From Candidatus Poribacteria bacterium (GTDB lineage Bacteria > Poribacteria > WGA-4E > JAJDTR01), in NCBI GenBank assembly GCA_022827055.1, contig JAJDTR010000024.1, positions 1-47,413 of the forward strand: 47,413 nucleotides of DNA, read 5' to 3'. Each line of letters starts with the position of its first letter. The stretch's first letter is position 1. The notes under the pieces are model-generated. The model was not told where the DNA came from. It made no database searches and saw only the letters and a list, made by a program, of their open reading frames with translations. Below, in pieces: positions 8,224 to 17,064 of this stretch. Position numbers and translations under genes: made by a program.

Positions 8224-9075
8224 ATGGAAACTGCTAGACGCGATACGGTTACTAGCCTCAAACTCATCGTCGTATCTGTTCTGTTCACCTTGCTTATTGC
8301 TTGCAGTTATAACGGGCCGATTGTTAAGAACGCAGCACAAGGAACGCAACCTAAGATTCACTGGAGTGGCGCTTTCATTCACGGCCGTAGCAATGACATA
8401 ATCGGATTGGTCCACATTTCCGAGGTATTCTATGAAGATGGTTCGTTTTGGTCTCAGGGAAAACCGACAGCTCTCGAAAAATGGATAAACACGAAAAGTC
8501 AATTACACGTTCGCTTTATCCCTCGGGGTACGTCAGTGAAATCGGTCCACTTGTCTCCCTCAAGCAACATCCATGCAGACAAAGTTGACTCCGACGGGCT
8601 ATTCAATCAACCCATGCTCTTACTGGATAGCGATAATAAGGATACGGGAATCTATCTGTCCGTAGCAGAACGCGAAAATTTGCGGCGGTATCTCGTTGAG
8701 AAGGGTGGGTTTCTCTTTGTGGACGATAGTTCTCGCAAGGAGGGCGAATTTTATCGATCAGTACGCATGATGCTAGAAGAAGTCTTACCCGCGTACCCAA
8801 TTGAACCGATACCTGACGACCACGAAATTTATAGCTGTTTTTATCAAATGAGTGGTGCGCCCGTTGGCAAAAACTCAGGGAGTCGTCCCCTAGCACTGGA
8901 GGGAATATCCATCAACGGCAGGCTAGCAGTGTTGATTAGCCAGAGGGGCTATTGGGATTCCTTCACAGGCAGGAGCAGACACTATTCGCCCGGGCCCATG
9001 ATGTTCGGCACCAATATGATTGTATATGCCGTAACGCATGGTCATATTTCTGACCATGCGGCATACACGCCCTGA
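8224..9075 (+). CDS. DUF4159 family lipoprotein
   Basis: Predicted lipoprotein of 283 residues with a DUF4159 domain, a ThuA/glutamine-amidotransferase-like fold of unknown function. The N-terminus has a hydrophobic signal ending in a lipobox, LLIAC, with the cysteine near residue 24. The core shows LRRYLVEKGGFLFVDD, followed by YPIEPIPDDHEIYSCFYQM, closely parallel to the second DUF4159 protein at 12811-13548. I chose the ATG preceded by GGAGGG at nine bases; an upstream in-frame ATG at 8173 lacks such a site and would bury the signal peptide. It converges with the DUF4175 gene, 48 bases away. The sigma-54 promoter upstream suggests conditional expression. Confidence 0.75.
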   Translation: METARRDTVTSLKLIVVSVLFTLLIACSYNGPIVKNAAQGTQPKIHWSGAFIHGRSNDIIGLVHISEVFYEDGSFWSQGKPTALEKWINTKSQLHVRFIPRGTSVKSVHLSPSSNIHADKVDSDGLFNQPMLLLDSDNKDTGIYLSVAERENLRRYLVEKGGFLFVDDSSRKEGEFYRSVRMMLEEVLPAYPIEPIPDDHEIYSCFYQMSGAPVGKNSGSRPLALEGISINGRLAVLISQRGYWDSFTGRSRHYSPGPMMFGTNMIVYAVTHGHISDHAAYTP

Positions 9076-9123
9076 GATCCTGACTCTAGCGGACGGTAAT
9101 TGAGTTTTCTTATCGGAGACACC

Positions 9124-12100
9124 TCACTCCTCGGATGTGCTTAATCCGCGTGTCTGCTGAGACAATACTTTGAAATAGCGTTCGATTTGGTCTCGGTATT
9201 CAACCGGGAGAGACTCTGTCCCACCAGATCTGAGGCTAGGCTCGAGTTGTTGAATCTTACCGAGTAGTCTTGAATCGAGCGGAGGCGCCTCCACAGCGGG
9301 ATTGGTGGGTGTCTCAGCAACCGTGCTTTGGCGTTTCTTGCTCACATCACGTTGCTGGAGCGACTTTGCACTTTCGAGCATACGTGTGAGAATCTGCCGC
9401 TGTTGCTCCACTAACATCTGATTGATATTTCCTTCCTCAAGTTCCGCTTCAACCTTTTTCATGTCCTCCGCCACGGCCTGCAAGTCTCCAAGCGCTTGTG
9501 AAAACTGTTCCATCAATTCTGAAAGCCGTTCGGTTGCCTCGCGGATTAATTGCTGTTCGTAGCCCATTCGCTTCAACATTTGCTCAAGCCCGGGAGTTCG
9601 TCCTTGTTGTCTCATCTGTTCACTGAGATTTTGTGTCATTTCGTTTAACTGCCCCTGGTTTTGCGCGAGCTGCTGAAGCTGCTCAAGCATGTTCTCCATT
9701 CCCGCCATACCCAATTGTTGATTCATCTGATTCATGGCGCCAAGAAGCTGCACAACTGCTTGATTCAATTCCGCGAGCCCTTGTTTTTGAATTGTGGCGG
9801 CCAGATTTGCTTTTCTATCTTCCAAGGCGCTTGCGGCTCGATTTAGCGCATCACTTGCTTCATTGAGGCGCCATACGACTTTCGGATCAATCTGCATCTG
9901 CTGTTTTCCAAGTTCCCAGAGTCGACTTGCAAGTTGATCGATTCCCGTTGCAGCGCTCAACTCCTTCGCGGCGAGTGTTTGCAAACGTTTGATTTCGCCA
10001 TCAATGTACTGTCCATGTCCCGATTGCAAAATCTCGTTTGTATCCTTTATCACTTCCTCGTGGGCCTCGGAAAGATAAACTCCGCTCCTTACAGCCTCTC
10101 TGAGGGCAGTCAGCGCTTCATCTGCATTTGCCCCTTCCATGAATTCGAGTGCATTGTCCAATCCTTGGGCGAGGTCGCTCATTGTGTTCTGCGCTTGCTG
10201 CCCCGGCTGAATTGCCCGCTCAAGTTGAGAATGTTGCATCTGTGTTCTCGCCTCTTTCAAGTTGGGGACGACGTTTTCATTTCTCGCGAATTGATTGAGC
10301 CGGTTGATTTCATCAGCCACTCTCCGGAGATTGTCGTGTTTTGACATTTCTCGCCCAAGTTCGTCCAGGTCATTGTGAAGTCTATCCATTCCATTGGCAA
10401 TGCGTTCCTCCTGCTTAGCGAGTTCGACGCCGTGGCTGGTCGGAATTTGCGGACTATCTATGGACTGACTCTCCTCATTCCGGATAGCTTGAGAGAGATG
10501 TGTTTGTGCTTGATCCATCAACCGTTCTTGACGCTCAGCCAATTCCTCGGCCTGCCTTGTCACCGCCTCCAGTCGGTTTTGAAGAATCATCTGTTTATAT
10601 AGTTCCTTCAACTGGTCCAATTGCTGGAGAAACTGTTCCTGACTGAAATTCGCGTCCATCAACTCTCTTTCTTGATCTGATAACTGCTGTTGTTCCAATG
10701 CCTCTGACAACTTACGCAAAAGTTCTTTATGCTCCTCGGAAAGTGCTTGTTCCATCAGCTCTTGCAATTCTTGATATTTCTGAACGGTTTCCAGGTCAAA
10801 CAGTTCATTCGCTTGCATCTGTTCTGCGGTTTTCTTCATACTATCCACAAGTTCTTCCGCCGTCTGTTTAATTTGACGTTGTGTTTCAAGCACTTGCTGC
10901 ATTTGTTGTTCGTCTTTTGCTGTCAATTCCTGATTCTTCCGGATTTTGTCCAATAACTCATCCACGATTCCAATTGCTTCGGTCTGTTCTTCAAACAGTG
11001 CCTCAAATCCCACTTGTTCACTATCTTGGCTTGATTCAATAGCGGCATAGAGTTCATCAAGAGACGGGAATCGAAGAGTGTGCGTATCCGATTTTCCAAT
11101 ATTTGGACCTGTCACATTGTCAGTGTCAACGGCTTCCACATGGTAGGAAACTACATCTTCGGGAAATAAGCCGATTGGATCCGTATCCCACGAGAACTCG
11201 AAATATGCCTCTGTTTGCTGTATACTCCATTGTTTAAGAGGAATGACGACTGAATCTTCATCTTTTCCTTCAATTTTGTACACTAAACGAAGTTGCGCTA
11301 GACCGTAATCGTCTTCGGCATTAATCTTCAACTGCAAAATCATCGAATCATCAAGTACGATATCTCTGTTTGGTTCGATTATCTCAACCTTTGGTTCAGA
11401 GTCAAGCACAGCGTTTATCGTATAAACGATCGGTTCCGAGTTCGTCATACCTTCTGTATCAATTAGCTCAATATAATAATTTTCGCTTGTTTGAATAATG
11501 AAACTCCCGGCTAACTTGAGATGCTCTGTGGTTCTTAATGTAACGGATTCCGATTCGTCAAAGACAAGTCTGTTGCCGGAAGAGAGCGGTTTATTGCCTT
11601 CTCCTTCAAACTGCACTTCCGTTCCAGTAAGAGCGGTTATGTCACCAAGGTTTTCCTCTAATATCTGTGAAGAGAGTTGGGTATACTTGGGAAAATTAAG
11701 TTTCAACTGAAAACGGCTAAGAATTGGTTCACGTGTAACCGTAACTTTGTAGTTTTCCGACCGTACCTCTTTTGCTTCTACGTAGTATTCTGTGGAGTGC
11801 GTGATGTTTTCAAGAGTTACGCGATAGGCAATCTGTGTGTCGTTTCTCGTCATCAAAACTGATTTCCAACCATTTTCCGGTGTTTCCATCCGTTCATTCG
11901 TTGATTCAGGTCCCCCAACACGGTAATACAAATGCACCGGTGCGTTGAAATGGCCGTTAACTCCAGCCGAGATGGTCACGTCCGCACCCGATTCGATTCG
12001 TGTATTTCCGGGATTAACTTCATTAATCTGAACCGTGAGTAACTCTTGCGGGGTTTTGGGGATTTCGTCAAATGCGTCAACGAAGTCAGTCATAGCTGAC

Positions 12101-12636
12101 GAGAAAACAAGGTTTATGACAAAAAGCAGTGCAATCGAGCAGGTCGCGAATCCTCCGTATCTCTTTAGACTCAGAAATTCTCGTTCAAAAACCCGCTTTG
12201 TCTTGATTTCTTCAATGGATCGGCACGCTTGTTCAGTTAACCTGTTGATGAATTCCACGGCATATCCGAAACGGTTGTGTACCATCTCGGGTTGAAGTTG
12301 AATGGCACTTAAGATTCTGTTCTCAAATCCTGGGTAACTCCGCTCGATATAGGCTGCCACGCGACTGATGGTCAGTTTTCCAAAAACCGGGAGGATGAAA
12401 TGGAAAATAACAGCATAGCTTCCAATTCCGAGTACCAATATCACAAGTCCCATACGGATGGGACGGGGTACAGACAAAAGTTGATCGATCACAAGCGCAA
12501 CGGAAAAGGTGGTTGCCATCACTCCCGAGCAGAGGAGTAGGCCTTGAACTATGAGCAACAGGCGCCATTGCACGCCTAAAGAGCGAAGGCGATTAACTAT
12601 TGTCTTATAGGATTGTTCGCTTTGCTGATCTTGCAC
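9124..12636 (-). CDS. DUF4175-like giant membrane coiled-coil protein
   Basis: About 1170 residues. Two membrane segments lie within the first 90 residues and a third near 160-180. An extracytoplasmic beta-rich part of roughly 380 residues follows (about 180-560), then a very long Gln/Glu/Leu-rich coiled coil with many LEQLQQLAQ-type heptads to near the C-terminus. This is the layout of DUF4175 (TIGR02302-like) proteins, whose function is unknown. I place the start at a GTG with GGAGG seven bases upstream; the frame is open for 13 further codons to an ATG without a ribosome binding site. It is the last gene of a VWA-DUF4159-DUF4175 run, 174 bases after the DUF4159 gene. I infer a cell-envelope role. 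Confidence 0.75.
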   Translation of the reverse strand: MQDQQSEQSYKTIVNRLRSLGVQWRLLLIVQGLLLCSGVMATTFSVALVIDQLLSVPRPIRMGLVILVLGIGSYAVIFHFILPVFGKLTISRVAAYIERSYPGFENRILSAIQLQPEMVHNRFGYAVEFINRLTEQACRSIEEIKTKRVFEREFLSLKRYGGFATCSIALLFVINLVFSSAMTDFVDAFDEIPKTPQELLTVQINEVNPGNTRIESGADVTISAGVNGHFNAPVHLYYRVGGPESTNERMETPENGWKSVLMTRNDTQIAYRVTLENITHSTEYYVEAKEVRSENYKVTVTREPILSRFQLKLNFPKYTQLSSQILEENLGDITALTGTEVQFEGEGNKPLSSGNRLVFDESESVTLRTTEHLKLAGSFIIQTSENYYIELIDTEGMTNSEPIVYTINAVLDSEPKVEIIEPNRDIVLDDSMILQLKINAEDDYGLAQLRLVYKIEGKDEDSVVIPLKQWSIQQTEAYFEFSWDTDPIGLFPEDVVSYHVEAVDTDNVTGPNIGKSDTHTLRFPSLDELYAAIESSQDSEQVGFEALFEEQTEAIGIVDELLDKIRKNQELTAKDEQQMQQVLETQRQIKQTAEELVDSMKKTAEQMQANELFDLETVQKYQELQELMEQALSEEHKELLRKLSEALEQQQLSDQERELMDANFSQEQFLQQLDQLKELYKQMILQNRLEAVTRQAEELAERQERLMDQAQTHLSQAIRNEESQSIDSPQIPTSHGVELAKQEERIANGMDRLHNDLDELGREMSKHDNLRRVADEINRLNQFARNENVVPNLKEARTQMQHSQLERAIQPGQQAQNTMSDLAQGLDNALEFMEGANADEALTALREAVRSGVYLSEAHEEVIKDTNEILQSGHGQYIDGEIKRLQTLAAKELSAATGIDQLASRLWELGKQQMQIDPKVVWRLNEASDALNRAASALEDRKANLAATIQKQGLAELNQAVVQLLGAMNQMNQQLGMAGMENMLEQLQQLAQNQGQLNEMTQNLSEQMRQQGRTPGLEQMLKRMGYEQQLIREATERLSELMEQFSQALGDLQAVAEDMKKVEAELEEGNINQMLVEQQRQILTRMLESAKSLQQRDVSKKRQSTVAETPTNPAVEAPPLDSRLLGKIQQLEPSLRSGGTESLPVEYRDQIERYFKVLSQQTRGLSTSEE

Positions 12637-12810
12637 GGTGGAGCCTCCATCAACGCAAACCAGAATAAAAAACACGGCCTGCGCGAAAAGTAGAAATGAA
12701 TATTTTCAACAATGGTTTCATTTGTAGGCGTCTTGCAGGAAATAACGATTGTTATTTCTTACTCTGGAACGACTACGACATGGCATTTTAAGCAGTAATC
12801 AAACGGGTCC

Positions 12811-13548
12811 TCAGTTAGTTAACGCGTAAACTGCAATATTAACCGCCATTTTTGCCGCGAGCTCTCGAACTTCCGAAGTATCGTTCGGATGGACTTCCGG
12901 ATCTTCGAGACCATCTCCGATGTCGGAGCTATAGACGTAATAGACTACCATCCGTCCGTCATGGAACAGTCCGAATCCTTGCGCGGGTTCACCATCATGT
13001 TCATGGATTTTGGGCAGTCCCGGTAAATCATAGAAACAGTGATAGATTAAGTGGGAATTTGGAATAGGTTGAAGGTTTTGATCCGGAAATACACGCAGCA
13101 TTTCACGGCGGAAACTCTTGTCTAGACCGTAGTCATCATTTACAAATAGAAAACCGCCACGCTGCAGATAGAAACGTAGCGCCTCGACCTCCTTTTCTGA
13201 AAACCGAATTTCGCCGTGCCCAACGATATAAAGCATCGGATACCGGTACAATTCTCGATCTGAAAGTTTCACAATCGCTCGTTCATCGGCAGTCACAACG
13301 TCTGTTCTCCTACGAAGCAATTTTAACCAGTTTGGGATGGTCGTCCGATCCCCGTACCAATCGCCGCCGCCACTGTAGTGAACTTGTGCAATGACAAACT
13401 TATCTCCGCCATAGGCTAATCCAAGTAGTAGCAAACCCAAGCACAACATAAGCAGAATCAGGATTAACTGAGAAGGAACGGTATCAAACCATGTCCATAG
13501 TTGTCTAATCATAATCTTCATGCTAGTCCCGATGTGAAAGGATGTCAC
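12811..13548 (-). CDS. DUF4159 membrane protein
   Basis: A 245-residue protein with one N-terminal membrane anchor (about residues 27-46, rich in Leu) and a DUF4159 domain facing out. Characteristic stretches are AQVHYSGGGDWYGDRTTIPN at the domain start, LYIVGHGEIRFSEKEVEALR, then QRGGFLFVNDDYG and LQPIPNSHLIYHCFYDLPG. It has a family resemblance to ThuA-like amidotransferase folds but no catalytic triad that I can identify. The start is a GTG 7 bases after the stop of the VWA gene; an ATG at 13521 is an alternative. It is paralogous to the lipoprotein at 8224-9075. The function is unknown; its place between VWA and DUF4175 genes indicates a conserved envelope complex. Confidence 0.75.
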   Translation of the reverse strand: MTSFHIGTSMKIMIRQLWTWFDTVPSQLILILLMLCLGLLLLGLAYGGDKFVIAQVHYSGGGDWYGDRTTIPNWLKLLRRRTDVVTADERAIVKLSDRELYRYPMLYIVGHGEIRFSEKEVEALRFYLQRGGFLFVNDDYGLDKSFRREMLRVFPDQNLQPIPNSHLIYHCFYDLPGLPKIHEHDGEPAQGFGLFHDGRMVVYYVYSSDIGDGLEDPEVHPNDTSEVRELAAKMAVNIAVYALTN

Positions 13549-13555
13549 ATCGACC

Positions 13556-15835
13556 CTATACCAAGCCTATTCGCTTACGTAAGAACCATTCCATTCCGAG
13601 CAATGCGACGACGCAGATCAACACTAACGGAGTATCCCACAGGTCCCGTTCTTCAATTGCAAAGATGGGGCGCTGTTGCGCATCAATCTTCTCGGGTAAA
13701 GTGGCGGCTTCGGCAAATCCAAGGTAGAAACCACCCGTTTCGGCGGCTAACTGTTGTAGCAGAGTTTCATCAAGTTGTGGATTTTCTAATTCTGCCAACT
13801 GCATTTGCACAAAAATCTCGGTTGAATCTTCTCCGAGCACGACATCACCCTGTCTTCCTGAGGCTTTTACATAATAATTACCTTGGCTATCCGCATTGAA
13901 CCGCGCCGTGTAGGCGCCTGTACTTGAGGAGTCGGCACGAGCATGAAGTTGAAAGGGTTGACCGCCGGGCGGGAGCACTTCAATGTCAATCACCGCATTA
14001 TTGAGGGGTTGATAACTTTCATCATACGCGAAGACAGTAATTTCAACTATGTCGCCTACTGAGTAAGTGGACAAATTTGTTGTAACACTAATCTGTTTTT
14101 CCTCTCCTCGTGTAGCCATCCAACGAATTGCCTGTGCCCAGAATCTGGGATATGTGTTATCTTCATTCTTGAAACTCCACACACCGAACCCCCAGTTCCA
14201 GACGCCTTCCGCCGCAATTAACAGGCTTTTTCCCAAGCCAGAACGCTGGAAAATAATAATTGGTACAGGTTGGCTCGCTGTATCCCGCCGATAAACCGAA
14301 AGTTCGATAGCGCCGCCTCGAAGTTGTAAACCGCCGAGCCACTGTGATAGAGGCGGCAGATCTCTCCAGATCGCTTCATTGTATGACTTCGTATTAGCGA
14401 GGCGTGTTATTGGATGGTATAACCCACTTGGAGTGAGTTCAACGCTGAAATCTTCATCTCTTGTGATGCCTCCGTTCGAAGGAAGCACAACTGGAAGGAG
14501 ACCTGCAAGTGATGTCTTTATTAAACCGTTGATACCTAGTGAACTCTGCCCTCCGAGAAAGATGATGGCTTTTCCATGTTTCTCAACGAAATCGACAATA
14601 GCGGCTTGTTGCATCGCATTCAATGTGTTTGAGAGAATGTCTCCCACAATTAACACATCATAGGCCATCAATTCCTGGAGTGTATCTGGAAATTGACGAA
14701 CTTTTTTCAGCTCATTGTTTTGTGGATAGTAACCATTCGTTGTGTATAACAGCGTATCACGCAATTGATGCTGTCTTTTGCCCGATAGAATAACGCATGT
14801 CGAATCAATATCCGGATCGCGTTCGAGCGCCCGCTTTAAATAAACATAGTCCCAGCGAGGACGCCCGTCAATAAAAAGGACGCGCAGTTTTGTCTTTACA
14901 ACTTTGAGAAAAAATACCTTCCTATTGTTCTCTGACGATATTTCACCATCAAGGGTTGGCAAGGACGCGACATATTGGAAACTACCCTCAGATTCGGGAG
15001 TTAGGGTAAATTCAACAACTTGGGCAGTATCATCAGATAAGGTAGCCGATGTCGCGTTAACAACACGTCCTTCGTTTTCAGAATCCTCTATTCGCTTTAA
15101 TGACAAACGCACTTGATTACCGGAATAGCCGTTAGATTGTATGGTAATATGGACCGGAACCTCATGATTCAAATAAACGACGGGATTTACTTCTATTTTT
15201 GCGATCTTAAGGTCTTTCGGAGGTTCTGGGGCTCCAATGCCGATTGGGTAGATAGGAATTTGCAATCGCAATATATCATCCAAAGGAAATGTCGAGACAT
15301 TGTGAGCTCCATCAGTTATTAGCACTACACCGGCAGTCTGCTGTCCACGCCATTCTTGAGTGGCAGTCTGGATAGAAGCAGCGATATCTGTCAGATCCCC
15401 TCTGATTTCTAAGAGATTCAGCTGTTCCGAGATTGGCTGCGATTGTTCGTGGAATTGGTAGAGGTGAGTGTCAAAGCGTTGATTGAGACTCGGCAAGAAC
15501 TGGCTTGACGAGCCAAACAGAAGGTGATTTGCAAGCGTTAAGCGGCTTGATGGCTCCCCATTGAATTCGACATCTCGAAGTTCCATGCTTCGGGAGGTAT
15601 CAGCGAGAATAGGGAGATTCATGGGGGGAGTGATGTCCGTCTTCTCGACAAGTATCGGCTCCAACAAGCAAAATAACAACACTGATATGGCTAAAATCCT
15701 TAAGGCAATAAGAAGTGTTTTAAGCTTCCAATCGATGGGACGTTTAAGACAGAAGTAGGCATACACCGTAAGACTAGCCATGATGGCAAATCCGAGAATG
15801 ACTCCCCACAATGGCCAATAATAAGTGAATCGCAT
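13556..15835 (-). CDS. VWA-domain membrane protein with amidotransferase-like domain
   Basis: A 759-residue protein. Two membrane helices lie within residues 5-62. A von Willebrand A domain follows with a MIDAS motif DTSRS at 79-83, a later LTD threonine, and LITDGAHN. A middle Ig-like part (about 220-315) leads to a ThuA/GATase1-like region starting RVLFIDGRPRWDYVYLKRAL and continuing through LIVGDIL and AIIFLGGQSSLG. A last membrane helix at about 735-755 closes the protein. This is the architecture found next to DUF4159 and DUF4175 genes in several phyla, often with MoxR and DUF58 genes that are missing here. Start: ATG, first gene of the operon. I infer metal-dependent protein binding outside the membrane. 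Confidence 0.75.
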   Translation of the reverse strand: MRFTYYWPLWGVILGFAIMASLTVYAYFCLKRPIDWKLKTLLIALRILAISVLLFCLLEPILVEKTDITPPMNLPILADTSRSMELRDVEFNGEPSSRLTLANHLLFGSSSQFLPSLNQRFDTHLYQFHEQSQPISEQLNLLEIRGDLTDIAASIQTATQEWRGQQTAGVVLITDGAHNVSTFPLDDILRLQIPIYPIGIGAPEPPKDLKIAKIEVNPVVYLNHEVPVHITIQSNGYSGNQVRLSLKRIEDSENEGRVVNATSATLSDDTAQVVEFTLTPESEGSFQYVASLPTLDGEISSENNRKVFFLKVVKTKLRVLFIDGRPRWDYVYLKRALERDPDIDSTCVILSGKRQHQLRDTLLYTTNGYYPQNNELKKVRQFPDTLQELMAYDVLIVGDILSNTLNAMQQAAIVDFVEKHGKAIIFLGGQSSLGINGLIKTSLAGLLPVVLPSNGGITRDEDFSVELTPSGLYHPITRLANTKSYNEAIWRDLPPLSQWLGGLQLRGGAIELSVYRRDTASQPVPIIIFQRSGLGKSLLIAAEGVWNWGFGVWSFKNEDNTYPRFWAQAIRWMATRGEEKQISVTTNLSTYSVGDIVEITVFAYDESYQPLNNAVIDIEVLPPGGQPFQLHARADSSSTGAYTARFNADSQGNYYVKASGRQGDVVLGEDSTEIFVQMQLAELENPQLDETLLQQLAAETGGFYLGFAEAATLPEKIDAQQRPIFAIEERDLWDTPLVLICVVALLGMEWFLRKRIGLV

Positions 15836-16345
15836 TCAAAATCCTTCTTCGCCAAATAGGCGTGTAAGAACTTGTCGAATTATACCGTACCCTCTGAAAA
15901 GCCGTCAACTTCAATCCTGAAACGACTTCGCTCAGGTAGATCTCCGAAGCTAAGATTCATCCCGACCGCGATGACGCGGCGGAAGCAGACAAACGGTGTA
16001 TATTGAGCGAGGCGAGAGGTACGCGTAAAAGGCGCATCCTGTCGCACTGACGTTGTGCGTTAGTGTAGAAAATAGTGGTTGACACGAAATATCGCCTACT
16101 GTAGAATTTGCGAGCAATTCACGTCGAAGAGCCGTCTGAGCGTCGTGGGAAGTAAGATGTGGTGCTAATGAAGTGCTACTAAATGATCAATTCTACAGGG
16201 GTTTCATCACAGTTTTGGCTTGCCATCCAAAATATCAAGTTGTGTTTGCTAGATTGGAGTAAAAGAATTGAGGAAGGAGGGAGAAGCAATCGAATCATTG
16301 ATAATAGATCGGATAAGCAGTATAGTGCTCAGCTTGAGGGGAGCG
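15836..16345. other. Divergent spacer with a strong promoter
   Basis: This 510-bp stretch separates the VWA operon (minus) from the zinc-ribbon gene (plus). It carries a consensus sigma-70 promoter at 16079-16107 reading right, followed by about 230 bases of untranslated leader. An AAGGAGG at 16274-16280 has no well-placed ATG behind it (nearest in-frame TTG at 16298). I see no convincing gene. Confidence 0.5.
16079..16107 (+). promoter_or_regulatory. Sigma-70 promoter
   Basis: A perfect -35 TTGACA (16079-16084) is followed by exactly 17 bases and a -10 TAGAAT (16102-16107). It reads towards the zinc-ribbon protein gene; transcription would start near 16114. Confidence 0.7.
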
Positions 16346-16810
16346 ATGGTACCGACAGAGATTATACTTAGTCCCGAAACCTATGATAAAATCGTTGCAG
16401 AACAAGAGATTACAGCAGGAGACACGGAGAACGACATACGACTATTGCTTGAGGATCATTTTTCAATTCCGATCTTAATTCGAGATGAGAATACTGACGT
16501 CATTACGGCAAAAGAACTCTATCCTGACCGATGTCCCGTTTGTGGTCGACGCATTCCATTCCTCCGAGAAATGATTGAACGACTCGAGTCGCGTGCTACG
16601 AACAAAGTTCGTTGCCCTCTGGGGCACCGATATGAAGGGGAAATTAAAATGTACTACCTAAATATTTTCCAGATAGAGGAAAAACGAGAAGAATCTGAGA
16701 GAGTTGAGGTATGTCCGGAATGCGGCAGCAAAGATATCCAATATCTTGGTCCGCGTGAAGTGTTCTGTCTTGATTGCGAGTGGGACAATAACATGCTCCC
16801 CCGTTTCTGA
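16346..16810 (+). CDS. Protein with two zinc-ribbon motifs
   Basis: A 154-residue protein that I cannot assign to a named family. The first 60 residues are acidic and helical. The first candidate zinc site is Cys63, Cys66 (CPVCG), Cys90 and His94 (CPLGH); the second is Cys123, Cys126 (CPECG), Cys141 and Cys144 (CLDC). Such paired ribbons occur in RNA- or DNA-binding accessory proteins, but no function can be stated. I prefer the ATG following GAGGGGAG; open frame continues upstream to a TTG at 16268 whose nearest AAGGAGG lies inside the frame. The gene has its own promoter and a downstream terminator hairpin, so it is probably monocistronic. Confidence 0.6.
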   Translation: MVPTEIILSPETYDKIVAEQEITAGDTENDIRLLLEDHFSIPILIRDENTDVITAKELYPDRCPVCGRRIPFLREMIERLESRATNKVRCPLGHRYEGEIKMYYLNIFQIEEKREESERVEVCPECGSKDIQYLGPREVFCLDCEWDNNMLPRF

Positions 16811-16933
16811 CGTGTATGAATTCGGCACCGGTGTACAGATTGCGGCTAGCGAACTTATCAACTAGAACCCCGAATCCGTTGCGTGTGGTTTAGAAGCGTT
16901 TGTCTCAGTTGGATTTTGCCGCACAAAATAAGA

Positions 16934-16975
16934 AGCCACGCTGTCCGAGTGTTGAACTAGCGTGGCTTTTCATTT
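16934..16975 (+). terminator. Intrinsic terminator after the zinc-ribbon gene
   Basis: AGCCACGCT (16934-16942) pairs perfectly with AGCGTGGCT (16959-16967) and is followed by a T-rich stretch TTTTCATTTT. It lies between the convergent zinc-ribbon and groEL genes. Confidence 0.7.
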
Positions 16976-17064
16976 TCGACAGTGTCCCTGGACCCTCTGT
17001 ATTTGCACCTTCCGATGCAAGATTTCCACCTTTGAGAGTCATTCATAATCGAGGCAACATCGGA

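Noticed and set aside
9633..10956. Plus-strand frames inside the DUF4175 gene
   Set aside because: They are antisense shadows of the Gln/Glu-rich coiled coil, with Leu/Phe-rich translations and no ribosome binding sites.
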